Assembly (NCBI RefSeq): GCF_026183735.1
Contig: NZ_JAPFRE010000002.1
Location: 62,001-126,000 of the forward strand
DNA length: 64,000 nucleotides
DNA from: Alteromonas sp. ASW11-130
GTDB taxonomy: Bacteria > Pseudomonadota > Gammaproteobacteria > Enterobacterales > Alteromonadaceae
Direction: 5' to 3'
Shown one piece after another: positions 53,026 to 61,540 of the stretch (positions are counted from its first letter, which is position 1; each line of letters starts with the position of its first letter). Position numbers and translations under genes: made by a program. The notes beneath the pieces were generated by a model. That model made no database searches, was not told the DNA's origin, and was given only the letters and a program-made list of their open reading frames with translations.

Positions 53026-55437
53026 TTAACGCTCTTTTTTATCGGCTACTAACCAATTCAATAGTGCTGGCAGTAGCGTTACGTCAGTAATCAACGCCAT
53101 TAACATCGCCGTGGCGGTAAGAAGACCAAAGTACACACTGGGTAGGAAATTGGAAAAACCAAACAAAGAAAAGCCAATAGCAATTATCGTGGTGGTGAAA
53201 ACAATGGCCAACCCAGTGTGGCCAAATGCGTTGTCACTGGCATTTTGTGCTTGAAGATGAGCCGCATCGGCTCGTTTTTTGCCTTGCAAGTAGGCGTGGA
53301 GAAAATGGATAGTATCATCAACCGCTATCCCCATTGCAATCGCAGCAATTGTTATAGTCATGATATCCAGGGGAATACCTACCCAGCCAATTACGCCTAA
53401 AATGCCCAAGGTAGTAAGAATATTTGGCACTAAGGCGATAAGGGCAATTTTCAGGGAACGGAAAATGGCAAGAAGTACTAGGCCGAGTACGACATAAACT
53501 ATCCCCAGGGTTTTGATTTGAGAATCAAATAAACGCGATAGAATATCCTGATATAAAATAAATAAATTGGTAAAAGTAAAATTCTGCGGCTCCAACCCCA
53601 CTGATGTTAAATCGCTGGTAAGGTTATCTACAAACGTTTCTCGGTCTAGTCCTTCAGTAGTATCCTGAATGCGTATTGATACTCTCATCTGGTTAGATTC
53701 GGCTGAGTAATACGCGCCCACTAATTGATTAACAACCTGCTTATCTAGTAAATGATAAATTGTGGTTAGTTCGTATTCTGTTAAAGGAATACCCTCGTTA
53801 AGTTTCTTCGCCAGCCTGGTAAAATTGACCACAGATGTCACGCTACCTGTGGCTTCAAACGCTTCAATTGCCCCCTGCACTAATTGCAGCCGAGCGACAC
53901 TATCCGCTGTCAACTCTAGCTGCTCACTCTGATTAGTTTCTTTGATGTCGATAATCACATCGAGGGGGGTAGAACCACCGAACTCTTTATCGATAAAAGC
54001 GAGCTCCTGGTGTACTTGCGTGTCTTTGTCGAAATAGTCAATAAATGAATTTTCTACGTCTAATCGAGTTATACCAAAAGCGATTCCCACTGCAACTATT
54101 AAACTAATCAGTACAACGGTTTTAGGGATAGCTAAATTCATTTTTTTCAACCCATTGAGAATATGTTTTATGAACATAAAATCGTGAGTTTCTTTTGTTT
54201 TCGGTAGTAAACAAAGAAGAGATGGGAATAGCAGCAAAGCAACGGACATGGTCACTAACATGGCCACTAACATCATCCACCCGAAAGCCACAACCGGTTG
54301 TAATCCACTGAATATTAATGAGCCAAAACCGACGGATGTGGTTAAAGTGGCAAAAAAGCATGGACTGAGTTTATCATCCAGAGTCGCCACTACTCTCTCA
54401 CGCTGCGAAAGGGAGTGGTCTTCTCGACTAATATCGCGATAACTGCCAATCAAATGAATCATTACAGCCAACGTTAGTATAAGCTGCAATGCAACGAAGT
54501 TCGCAGAGATGACGGTTGTACGCATATCAAGCATACCGAAAATGCCCATTGTTATCACTACGCTTACTGCGCAGGCGAACAATGGGAAGAGGACCCATTT
54601 AAGGGAGCGATACAAAATTAAAAGCAATAACGCGATGACGCCTGCTATAGCTGTACCGAAGCTAACTAAATCGGATTTTATAATTTCAATTAAATGCTGA
54701 CCTACAACATACGAGCCCCCAATGAAGGTTTCTGCTCGCCCCTCTACTTCACTGGCTATTTTCTCTATTTGAGCAATCTCTTTTTGGCGCTGTTCAGTGA
54801 GCTGCTGCTTAATAGGATCGGCTCGGTCTTTCAATTTTTCTAACGCTAATTGCTCATCTTCCGTAAGCTCTCTTTCCAATAATTTTGCTTGAATCTCTGT
54901 CATCTGAGATTCAATTTTCCTTAGCTCTTCATTCGGTTTAAAAACGATTTGAATGGCAGTAGCGGTTTCTTGCCGGTTAATTAGTAAATCAGTGAAGATA
55001 GGATGACCACTAATCAATTGCTTCATTTGTTCAGGAGAATAGCGTTGTTTTTCCCACGTTAAAGAGCTGACTTCGGTTCCTCCAGTCAATGCATCAGCAT
55101 CCTCAATAAGTGGTACCGTAAGAATAGACGTCACCGCTTCAACCCTTTCGAGCTTACGTAAAGACTGAGATAAGCTACTTAAGTCTTGAAAAGTTGTTTC
55201 GCTAAATACCTCATGTTGCGGCTTATAAGCCAGCAATATAAACTCATCCGGGGAAAAACGCTGGTTCGCTATCTGGGTTTGAATATAAAGTTTGTTGTCT
55301 TTGACTAATAACGTTTCGGCTGAGGCATCGATTTTAAATTGAGTGACAAAGTACCCCGTCACCGCTAGTACAGCAGTGAATAGTAAGATAAATAGCCACC
55401 TGAAAGTGACAATAGCGTGTGCGATTTTATTCGTCAT
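53026..55437 (-). CDS. RND/MMPL family transporter
   Basis: An 803-residue inner-membrane transporter of the MMPL/HpnN-like branch. First helix FRWLFILLFTAVLAVTGYFV, a large periplasmic domain with a charged coiled coil at about 175-225 (ERELTEDEQLALEKLKDRAD), a five-helix block, second periplasmic domain and second block (MTITIAAIAMGIAVDDTIHF, TTTIIAIGFSLFGFSNFLPS). The ATG at 55437 overlaps the end of the mlaA-like gene by 11 bases, so the longer upstream frame is rejected. With an MlaA-type partner it probably moves lipids rather than drugs; this is inferred from context. Confidence 0.9.
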   Translation of the reverse strand: MTNKIAHAIVTFRWLFILLFTAVLAVTGYFVTQFKIDASAETLLVKDNKLYIQTQIANQRFSPDEFILLAYKPQHEVFSETTFQDLSSLSQSLRKLERVEAVTSILTVPLIEDADALTGGTEVSSLTWEKQRYSPEQMKQLISGHPIFTDLLINRQETATAIQIVFKPNEELRKIESQMTEIQAKLLERELTEDEQLALEKLKDRADPIKQQLTEQRQKEIAQIEKIASEVEGRAETFIGGSYVVGQHLIEIIKSDLVSFGTAIAGVIALLLLILYRSLKWVLFPLFACAVSVVITMGIFGMLDMRTTVISANFVALQLILTLAVMIHLIGSYRDISREDHSLSQRERVVATLDDKLSPCFFATLTTSVGFGSLIFSGLQPVVAFGWMMLVAMLVTMSVALLLFPSLLCLLPKTKETHDFMFIKHILNGLKKMNLAIPKTVVLISLIVAVGIAFGITRLDVENSFIDYFDKDTQVHQELAFIDKEFGGSTPLDVIIDIKETNQSEQLELTADSVARLQLVQGAIEAFEATGSVTSVVNFTRLAKKLNEGIPLTEYELTTIYHLLDKQVVNQLVGAYYSAESNQMRVSIRIQDTTEGLDRETFVDNLTSDLTSVGLEPQNFTFTNLFILYQDILSRLFDSQIKTLGIVYVVLGLVLLAIFRSLKIALIALVPNILTTLGILGVIGWVGIPLDIMTITIAAIAMGIAVDDTIHFLHAYLQGKKRADAAHLQAQNASDNAFGHTGLAIVFTTTIIAIGFSLFGFSNFLPSVYFGLLTATAMLMALITDVTLLPALLNWLVADKKER

Positions 55438-56308
55438 TTTGTTTTTCTTGGTATTTAAAAAGTTCGTCCCTACGCTGTCCCTGAATATATTGATTTCTAA
55501 AATAAATGTAGGGATCGCTCGCACTGTTATATATTTGCTGATAGGTCTCAGACTGGTTTGAGAAATCGTCAAAGCCATCAAAGGTACGAAGCTGATATGA
55601 CTCGGGTGGCTCAGTTATCTGATTTATCGGGTGAAGAAAACCTTCAGTTAAAGTAGAAAAGCCCCCCCTTACGTCACTGGGGCCTAGGATGGGTAGCACT
55701 AAATATGGACCGGGGGAGATATCATAACGTCGTAATGTATCTGCTATGGTTTGTTTTTTCTCGGTGATCGCAAACCAATCGGTAGCTGGGTCAAACAGCC
55801 CTAATAGGCCGATGGTAGAATTAATAAGGAAACGGCCAACATTATTACCAGCCGCTTCAAGTTCGCCCGCAAATACGTTATTAATAAAGTTGAGTGGTTC
55901 TCGAATATTATCGAAGGCATTCCCTATTTTATCTCTGACCACTTCTGGTACAACGTATCGATAACCATTTGTCGTGGGAATTAAAACGTGTTCGTATACA
56001 GCGTGATTGAAACCAAACATCGTGCGATTAAAGCCTTCCCAGGGATCGTGATAATACTTTTCTTTATCAACGCTCTCTTTTCTTTGCGCATCGGTAACTG
56101 CAACTACTGTAGGCTCTACCCTAACCTCTCCCTGACTGGTAGTGATAGTAACTGTCTTACCTTGGCTTAATTCGTTTACCTGACGATTTTGGTTTGGCTG
56201 ACTACTTTGTTCTTGCGGGGGAGAAAGCTGTTCAGGCTCAGAAGGCGACGCACAACCCAATAGAGCCACTATGAAAATATTTATAAGTCCTTGCCGAAGT
56301 AAATGCAT
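55427..56308 (-). CDS. MlaA/VacJ family lipoprotein
   Basis: A 293-residue outer-membrane lipoprotein: lipobox ALLGC, a Gln/Pro-rich linker, an extra stretch of about 40 residues, then the VacJ signature DPWEGFNRTMFGFNHAVYEH and REPLNFINNVFAGE, RFLINSTIGLLGLFDPAT, PGPYLVLPILGPSDVRGGF. MlaA removes phospholipid from the outer leaflet of the outer membrane. The usual mlaFEDCB genes are absent; instead an RND transporter is translationally coupled, as in other VacJ-RND pairs. Confidence 0.92.
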   Translation of the reverse strand: MHLLRQGLINIFIVALLGCASPSEPEQLSPPQEQSSQPNQNRQVNELSQGKTVTITTSQGEVRVEPTVVAVTDAQRKESVDKEKYYHDPWEGFNRTMFGFNHAVYEHVLIPTTNGYRYVVPEVVRDKIGNAFDNIREPLNFINNVFAGELEAAGNNVGRFLINSTIGLLGLFDPATDWFAITEKKQTIADTLRRYDISPGPYLVLPILGPSDVRGGFSTLTEGFLHPINQITEPPESYQLRTFDGFDDFSNQSETYQQIYNSASDPYIYFRNQYIQGQRRDELFKYQEKQNDE

Positions 56309-56572
56309 AAATATTTTTCCCCGTACATTTTTGCCGTCAACAGAGCCATATATGACAAAGGCAGGTTAGACGTTAACTTTAATTTTTATACTAATTTGGT
56401 TCTATTAAGATTACATGCACTTGAACTTAAAGCGCTATTCTTACCGAAATTTGTCTTGTTTAGCGCACACTATCGTTCTTTAGGAAATACTAAAATACTC
56501 AACCTTGCGAAAATGAGAAGAATGCGAGCAAGGGGGGTTGGGGCGATATGTCCCCTGCCCGCACACTTTTAG

Positions 56573-56752
56573 TTACTGGTTTACTTGTTTGGCCATCCAA
56601 TTACTATATAAAAGTTCCGTATTACCTTGTATAGGTGTGTCTTGCTTGTTGTCTTTATAGCGATCAAACCAGTTAAACACCGGTTGGTTTTGCAGGTATC
56701 TTTCGAATCGGTTACTTGGTTGCGGTGACATTTTTTTCTTAAACAACTTCAT
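56573..56752 (-). CDS. Small basic protein, 59 residues
   Basis: Reads MKLFKKKMSPQPSNRFERYL, QNQPVFNWFDRYKDNKQDTP, IQGNTELLYSNWMAKQVNQ. No signal peptide or membrane segment; aromatic and basic residues throughout. GGAAGGA lies nine bases before the ATG. No family recognised. Confidence 0.55.
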   Translation of the reverse strand: MKLFKKKMSPQPSNRFERYLQNQPVFNWFDRYKDNKQDTPIQGNTELLYSNWMAKQVNQ

Positions 56753-57329
56753 ATCGTGAAATCCTTCCTAATCACATTACTTGATATAGCGTTATCAGTT
56801 ACTCAGATATATTCAATTATTGAACCAAGATAGCCACAAATTACACATAATTAATAAAAGCATTTAGTATCAGCAATTTACGCAACATTAAAGAGGGGGG
56901 ATATTGAAGATCATGATAGGTGCCAATATAACCATTTCTTACATAAAAGTAATTTTTACATGATGTTCCCTACTCTTCACGGTAGGCAGAATTTCTATAG
57001 TAGTACCACGATGATCGTGGGTAGCATTATTGAACGTAATGAGTAATAAGTAATAAGTAATAAGTAATAAGTAATAAGCAATCTTTAGCGTTCGACTGCT
57101 CCCCTCGCCTACTAGCCATTATATTGCGTAATTTTGAGCGTATTTTTAAAGCGGCTCTTATTTACTCATTCGTTCACACATTACGAAATCAGTGGCGCGC
57201 GTTTCCCCCCGCCCACCACGTCAAATGAGACGCAACTGATGTGAGCAAGCAACTAGGAATTGCCAATCTTTTAAGGCTATTTTAAAGATGAAGGCAAAAA
57301 CAAAGAGAGATGGTCCGGGGTACAGGCCA
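56753..57329. other. Long intergenic region with palindrome and repeats
   Basis: About 575 bases without a supported gene. It holds a perfect palindrome CCACGAT-G-ATCGTGG (57006-57020), the five-unit heptamer array at 57043-57077, and a copy of AATTTTTAC at 56951-56959. The palindrome could be a protein site. Confidence 0.5.
57043..57077. repeat. Heptamer tandem repeat, (GTAATAA)x5
   Basis: Five perfect tandem copies of GTAATAA in a gene-free region. Identical in unit and orientation to the four-copy array at 52591. Confidence 0.95.
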
Positions 57330-57332
57330 TAA

Positions 57333-57354
57333 AAAAGGTGCAGAAGCACCTTTT
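57333..57354 (-). terminator. Rho-independent terminator of BON-domain gene
   Basis: On the minus strand AAAAGGTGC-TTCT-GCACCTTTT with T residues, about 35 bases after the stop of the BON-domain gene. Confidence 0.9.
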
Positions 57355-57387
57355 CACTTTAGAACATGGTTTGTTCGTGCACAGACA

Positions 57388-58101
57388 TTACTTCTGCATT
57401 GCAGTCTGCCGTGTCAATTCCATATTGTCTTCAACATCTCTGACGTCGTCTGCATTGCGGGCAATCTCTACTGCCAACTGACGTTCAGCATCTGAATCAA
57501 CATTTCCTGAAAGTGTGACATTGCCGTCCTTGACGTCTACATCAATGTCAAAGCCTGAAATATCGGAATCCATTAGCAAACGTGTTTTGACTACCGTAGC
57601 TATTTTAGCGTCAGTCAACGCGCTGACTCCCTCATCAACTTCATCTTCAGTCTCACGAGCAAGTTCATCTGTTTCTTCGTCAACCTCGTCTGTGGCGTTA
57701 TCAACCTTGTTTTCGACTTTGTAGTCTTGGTCTTCACTGATGTCTTTGGAGGCTAACATGCGTTCGTTTTCGCGCTCCAACTTATCCGCGTCTGTAGTCG
57801 GTTTTTCAACTACGGCTAACTGATTTTCAACATCAGTTACGCCATCAATGTTTCTAACCAACTCTTCAGCCAGTTTTTTCTCGACGGAATTGTCCACCTT
57901 CCCGGTGAGGATTACTTTGCCATTTTGAACATCTGTATTTATGTCGAAAGAATCCAAATTGCCATTAAATAGTAAAGTGGCCTCTGCCTTACCATCTATC
58001 CAAGCGTCCTTTGCACTCTCTTCCCAGGTGTTGTCACCTGCTGCTACAACGGAAGTCGACAAAGTACCAGCTACAATCAACGATAGTATTGAACGTTTCA
58101 T
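57388..58101 (-). CDS. Two-BON-domain periplasmic protein, OsmY-like
   Basis: A 237-residue secreted protein: signal peptide ending VVAAG, BON domain 1 (SFDINTDVQNGKVILTGKVD), a very acidic linker of about 50 residues (VDEETDELARETEDEVDEG), and BON domain 2 (GFDIDVDVKDGNVTLSGNVD). E. coli OsmY has two BON domains and is an osmotic-stress and stationary-phase periplasmic protein. The acidic linker is longer here. Has its own sigma54-like promoter. Confidence 0.88.
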   Translation of the reverse strand: MKRSILSLIVAGTLSTSVVAAGDNTWEESAKDAWIDGKAEATLLFNGNLDSFDINTDVQNGKVILTGKVDNSVEKKLAEELVRNIDGVTDVENQLAVVEKPTTDADKLERENERMLASKDISEDQDYKVENKVDNATDEVDEETDELARETEDEVDEGVSALTDAKIATVVKTRLLMDSDISGFDIDVDVKDGNVTLSGNVDSDAERQLAVEIARNADDVRDVEDNMELTRQTAMQK

Positions 58102-58138
58102 AACTAGCTTCTCCTTTTATTAAAGCTGTGAAAATTAC

Positions 58139-58154
58139 TGCTATTTTTACGCCA
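58139..58154 (-). promoter_or_regulatory. Sigma54 promoter, -24/-12
   Basis: On the minus strand TGGCGTAAAAATAGCA has GG-N10-GC with TGGC and GCA kept; the fifth base is G instead of A. It lies 38 bases before the BON-domain ATG. Confidence 0.7.
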
Positions 58155-58404
58155 AAAATTTAACAGGCTGATTTTCAAAGTTTTATAAAAAGTATTAGTC
58201 TCTAATTAAAACAGAACTTCTGAAAGCTTTACGAATAAATGGAATTTTTTACCTATCTATAGCACGTTGGGAGTTAACGATCTTTTCATCTGCCAATACG
58301 GTAAATAATCATCAAGTTAGGATAATTAAGTCTTGATGCATACCATCAAGCATGTATTAATTAAAGTGACAATGTTTAGAACAGTAAATAAATACTGAGG
58401 AATC

Positions 58405-59394
58405 ATGCTGACAATTCTAGTTCTATTAAGCATATTATTTTTATTCACAACTACTGCCCCATTTCTTCCGGGCCAGCATTGGTTAATCAGAGTATGGGAG
58501 TTTCCTCGCGTACAACAAGCGGTGCTTATTTTAGGTTGTATGATAGGTTGGACCTTTTATTTGCCTCACTATTCATTCTTAAGCAGCGCGTTTATTCTTT
58601 TGCTGGGCGTCGCCCTGGCGTGGCAAATTCGGTGGATATTCCCCTATACGTTTTTGGCATCCAAAGAGGTCTCCCAGGTCGAAAGTAGGGATAATACTAA
58701 TGTGCTGAGTATACTTACCAGCAATGTGTATATGTACAACAAAAATAGCGAAGGACTTTGCGAGCTTGTTAAACAATACGATCCCGATATGTTAGTAACA
58801 CTCGAAAGTAATAATTGGTGGGGCCAAGCGCTTAGCTCTTTGCACCATAAATACCCTCATCGGGTGGCCTGCCCACTAGAAAACCTCTATGGTATTCATC
58901 TATTTAGCAAGCTTGCTTTCTCGGAACGTAAAATACGTTACATCGTTGAAGACGACGTCCCCTCGATTGAAGTAACTGTCGATATTAATGGACAAGCAGT
59001 GAAAATCTACTTTCTTCATCCTAAGCCCCCTAGTCCCACTGAAAATGAATCTGCCGAGCCAAGAGATCACGAGTTGTCTATTGTAGGAAGAGAAGTCAAA
59101 AAGTCTGATATTCCCGTCGTAATTGCGGGAGACTTAAACGATGTCGCCTGGTCACCCACCACCAGAAAATTCAGAAAGTTAAGTGGCACTTTGGACCCGC
59201 GTATTGGCCGAGGTTTTTTCAATACCTTCCACGCTAAATATCCTTTGATAAAGTGGCCTTTAGACCATATTTTTCATAGCGATGACTTTGATTTAGTGAC
59301 TATCAAACGGTTGCCAAAATATGGTTCTGACCACTACCCACTTTATACGAAACTGAGGGTTAGGCCTTCTCAGAGTAACGTTCCTTCTTCATAG
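58405..59394 (+). CDS. Membrane-anchored EEP-family phosphoesterase
   Basis: 329 residues: two to three N-terminal membrane helices, then an endonuclease/exonuclease/phosphatase domain from about residue 105. Visible are LTSNVYMYNKN, the metal Glu in MLVTLESNNWWG, VIAGDLNDVAWS, and the closing LPKYGSDHYPLY with the catalytic His. The active site probably faces the periplasm. Substrate unknown. GAGGAA precedes the ATG. Its 3' end overlaps the convergent mgtC-like gene by 35 bases. Confidence 0.88.
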   Translation: MLTILVLLSILFLFTTTAPFLPGQHWLIRVWEFPRVQQAVLILGCMIGWTFYLPHYSFLSSAFILLLGVALAWQIRWIFPYTFLASKEVSQVESRDNTNVLSILTSNVYMYNKNSEGLCELVKQYDPDMLVTLESNNWWGQALSSLHHKYPHRVACPLENLYGIHLFSKLAFSERKIRYIVEDDVPSIEVTVDINGQAVKIYFLHPKPPSPTENESAEPRDHELSIVGREVKKSDIPVVIAGDLNDVAWSPTTRKFRKLSGTLDPRIGRGFFNTFHAKYPLIKWPLDHIFHSDDFDLVTIKRLPKYGSDHYPLYTKLRVRPSQSNVPSS

Positions 59395-59788
59395 GGCCGG
59401 CAAATTGGAAGATAATAAATCCCATTATTGATAGCACAATACTAATTTCATATCGGGCGTATGCGACAGAAACACCCAATGCGCCTACTAACCATATCCC
59501 GGCTGCTGTTGCAGTTCCCACCACATGTTCCGATGTTTTTAATATGGCTCCGCCACCAATAAATCCTATGCCCGTTACAATTCCGTACATTACCCTCGCT
59601 TCAGCCTCCCCATCCTGATAAACATCCCTGCCTACCAGCATAAAGGCGCAGGCAGAAATCGCGACGAGTGGAAAAGTGCGCAACCCAGCTCCATTAGCAC
59701 TGTGTTCCCGATTAAAAGCGATCGGCAACGCCAACACGAATGCTATACCCAATTGATAGAAGTGATAGAAAATCTGCTGTAAGTCCAT
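59360..59788 (-). CDS. MgtC/SapB family membrane protein
   Basis: 142 residues with four to five membrane helices and the family motifs ALPIAFNREHSANGAGLRTF, GIVTGIGFIGGGAILK and VGTATAAGIWLVGALG. MgtC proteins help growth under low magnesium or acid by restraining the F-type ATPase. It lacks the C-terminal cytoplasmic domain of Salmonella MgtC. It follows the pseudo-receiver gene by 21 bases in the same unit. Confidence 0.9.
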   Translation of the reverse strand: MDLQQIFYHFYQLGIAFVLALPIAFNREHSANGAGLRTFPLVAISACAFMLVGRDVYQDGEAEARVMYGIVTGIGFIGGGAILKTSEHVVGTATAAGIWLVGALGVSVAYARYEISIVLSIMGFIIFQFAGPMKKERYSEKA

Positions 59789-59809
59789 AGCTGCTGGTTT
59801 CTTTTTCGA

Positions 59810-60214
59810 TTACGTTAAAGCTTGCAATAAAGCGGGGTTCTGTAACTCAGTTCTTTGCGATGTCACCGCATGACAGCGACTAACAATATCTTTGAGATCG
59901 TCCTGATTAGGAATAATATTGTTCAGAGCGTGAGAGGCAAACTCTCGAAGGTCATTACTGTCAGACATGAGCAATACTGATGGTTGCGGTTCTTCACATA
60001 ATGCGAAATTGTCTTGTAATTCTTTGAAAGTCATATCAGGCAAGTGGGTGTTAATCAATACCACATCGTAATGATGGCATTGACAATGACGTAGTGCCAT
60101 TTTACCGCTAGCAGCATAGTCTACCTGCCATCCCAGCCCCGCTAAAAAGCTCGTTATTTTACTGGCGGCTAATGGGCTATTTTCAACGACTAAAACTGAC
60201 AATACCGGCTTCAT
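59810..60214 (-). CDS. Pseudo-receiver (degenerate CheY-like) protein
   Basis: A 134-residue CheY-fold protein (VLSVLVVENSPLAASKITSF, YDVVLINTHLPDMTFKEL). The phosphoacceptor Asp is replaced by N55, the acidic pocket reads E-N rather than D-D, and the conserved Lys is missing (NNIIPNQDD). It therefore should not be phosphorylated in the usual way. AAGGAGG precedes the ATG. It is the first gene of a unit with mgtC, behind a good sigma54-type promoter. It may bind a partner or a signal in place of phosphate. Confidence 0.82.
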   Translation of the reverse strand: MKPVLSVLVVENSPLAASKITSFLAGLGWQVDYAASGKMALRHCQCHHYDVVLINTHLPDMTFKELQDNFALCEEPQPSVLLMSDSNDLREFASHALNNIIPNQDDLKDIVSRCHAVTSQRTELQNPALLQALT

Positions 60215-60254
60215 TAAGCCTCCTTGCTGAGATTAACATCTTTAAGATGTTGTT

Positions 60255-60270
60255 AGCAGAACTTATACCA
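60255..60270 (-). promoter_or_regulatory. Sigma54 promoter, -24/-12
   Basis: On the minus strand TGGTATAAGTTCTGCT matches TGGYAYR fully and TGCW at -12, with ten bases between GG and GC. It lies about 41 bases before the pseudo-receiver ATG. Confidence 0.82.
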
Positions 60271-60408
60271 ATGCTGCATTAGTCTATCCGCCATGCCTTA
60301 ACCTGTGAAAAATTAATAACCTTTACTTAATAAAGAGGACGAGAAGCGGAACATAAATGGGACATTGAGAGCGTATTGGGAATATTTTTCATAGCCGCCC
60401 AAGCAAAA

Positions 60409-60966
60409 CTACAAGGTCGCTCTCTTTAATTCATCTGGCAATTGAATATATTTTCGGATTTTCCTACACAGCCTAGCAGCAGAAGTGTAATAAACATTCG
60501 CGAGAAGCTTATCGTCACGAGGCCAAACGGCTTCGTTAAGAATATCTCTATCTGCTTCCGTTAGTCTATTTTCCTTCAATAGGATAGCAACTGCCCTTTT
60601 ATTTGGATTGATGGTGGTGGGCTTTACGTCTTCAATCAGATGTAATGGAACACAAATATATTTTCTAGCTTGAGGGTTGCACACCACGCCTATCTCATCG
60701 TTCAAATAAATTATGGCCGGCCACCCTTCATCCAACCTGTTTTGAGCAAACATCGCAATCGTAAAAAGGACCAGTATACATAACGTCATTAAAACAAATG
60801 TATCACTCAGATCAGGCGCCGCAGCAACGATTCCTGCTACAACGAAACAGAATAGTAACCAGCCTATAAACACCCTGCGTAAAATTGCGGGGCTTATGCC
60901 AGATAAAATTTTGGCTTGCTTTAACTGAGTTTTATTGAACTCGCGGATATTTACTGCTGAATTCAT
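60409..60966 (-). CDS. Two-helix membrane protein of unknown function
   Basis: 185 residues: a polar N-terminus, two adjacent membrane helices (FIGWLLFCFVVAGIVAA and FVLMTLCILVLFTIAMF), then a cytoplasmic domain of about 110 residues (GWPAIIYLNDEIGVVCNPQA and VPLHLIEDVKPTTIN) that looks like a PH-like or bacterial membrane-flanked fold. Not recognised with confidence. Confidence 0.65.
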   Translation of the reverse strand: MNSAVNIREFNKTQLKQAKILSGISPAILRRVFIGWLLFCFVVAGIVAAAPDLSDTFVLMTLCILVLFTIAMFAQNRLDEGWPAIIYLNDEIGVVCNPQARKYICVPLHLIEDVKPTTINPNKRAVAILLKENRLTEADRDILNEAVWPRDDKLLANVYYTSAARLCRKIRKYIQLPDELKRATL

Positions 60967-61540
60967 GATAACGACGCTAATCCATTATAAAATGCTACAA
61001 AAAGAGCGATCAATTTGCATAGTATATTATTTGATAGGATTTTCAAAAAATCCTACCCAGACTTTTTTATTATTTCTACGAATACTAAATTGAAAAGTTT
61101 ATTTTGTTATAAACAATACCCGCGCATTAAATCTTTCATATAAAATCACAACGTACTAATGAGGTATCCTAACGCCTTAGTAATCTTATAACTACTACTT
61201 TATTTTCGTCATTCAAATTTAACTCTTACTATTGCTTGTTTATTTGAGCGAACGGACATTTGAATGGATCTTCGTTGCTTTCAAGAAGCGCTTAGACCAA
61301 TAGCGAAGTTACCGGGAATTCTTCGCTAATTGAACTATCCCACAGCTTCCAAACAGGTGAAGGAAAATTAGAAATAACTTAAACACGATGCAGCGTACTT
61401 TTCAACCGCACGTCTTCCCCTGAGGTTAATCTTACCTAAATATAAAAGGAAGTGTTATAGATGCTCTACAAAATGAAGTGAGAAGGGGGAAGTGAGAAGC
61501 GAGCACGGTAGTGCAAGCGCCCCTCTAGCACTCAAATACG
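60967..61540. other. Long intergenic region
   Basis: About 575 AT-rich bases without a supported gene. Contains the imperfect heptamer array at 61478-61505. No clear promoter or terminator seen. Confidence 0.45.
61478..61505. repeat. Imperfect heptamer array GTGAGAA-GGGGGAA-GTGAGAA
   Basis: Seven-base periodicity with two identical GTGAGAA units, one GGGGGAA between and GCGAGCA after. Related in length and pattern to the GTAANAA arrays. Confidence 0.55.

Noticed and set aside
56431..56446. A sixth GG-N10-GC site on the minus strand before the mlaA-like gene (CGGTAAGAATAGCGCT)
   Set aside because: Only GG, GC and a few flank bases fit, and it lies over 120 bases from the start codon; not better than chance.
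57043..57077. Heptamer array as a CRISPR-like repeat
   Set aside because: Units are seven bases, directly adjacent, with no spacers and no cas genes in the window.
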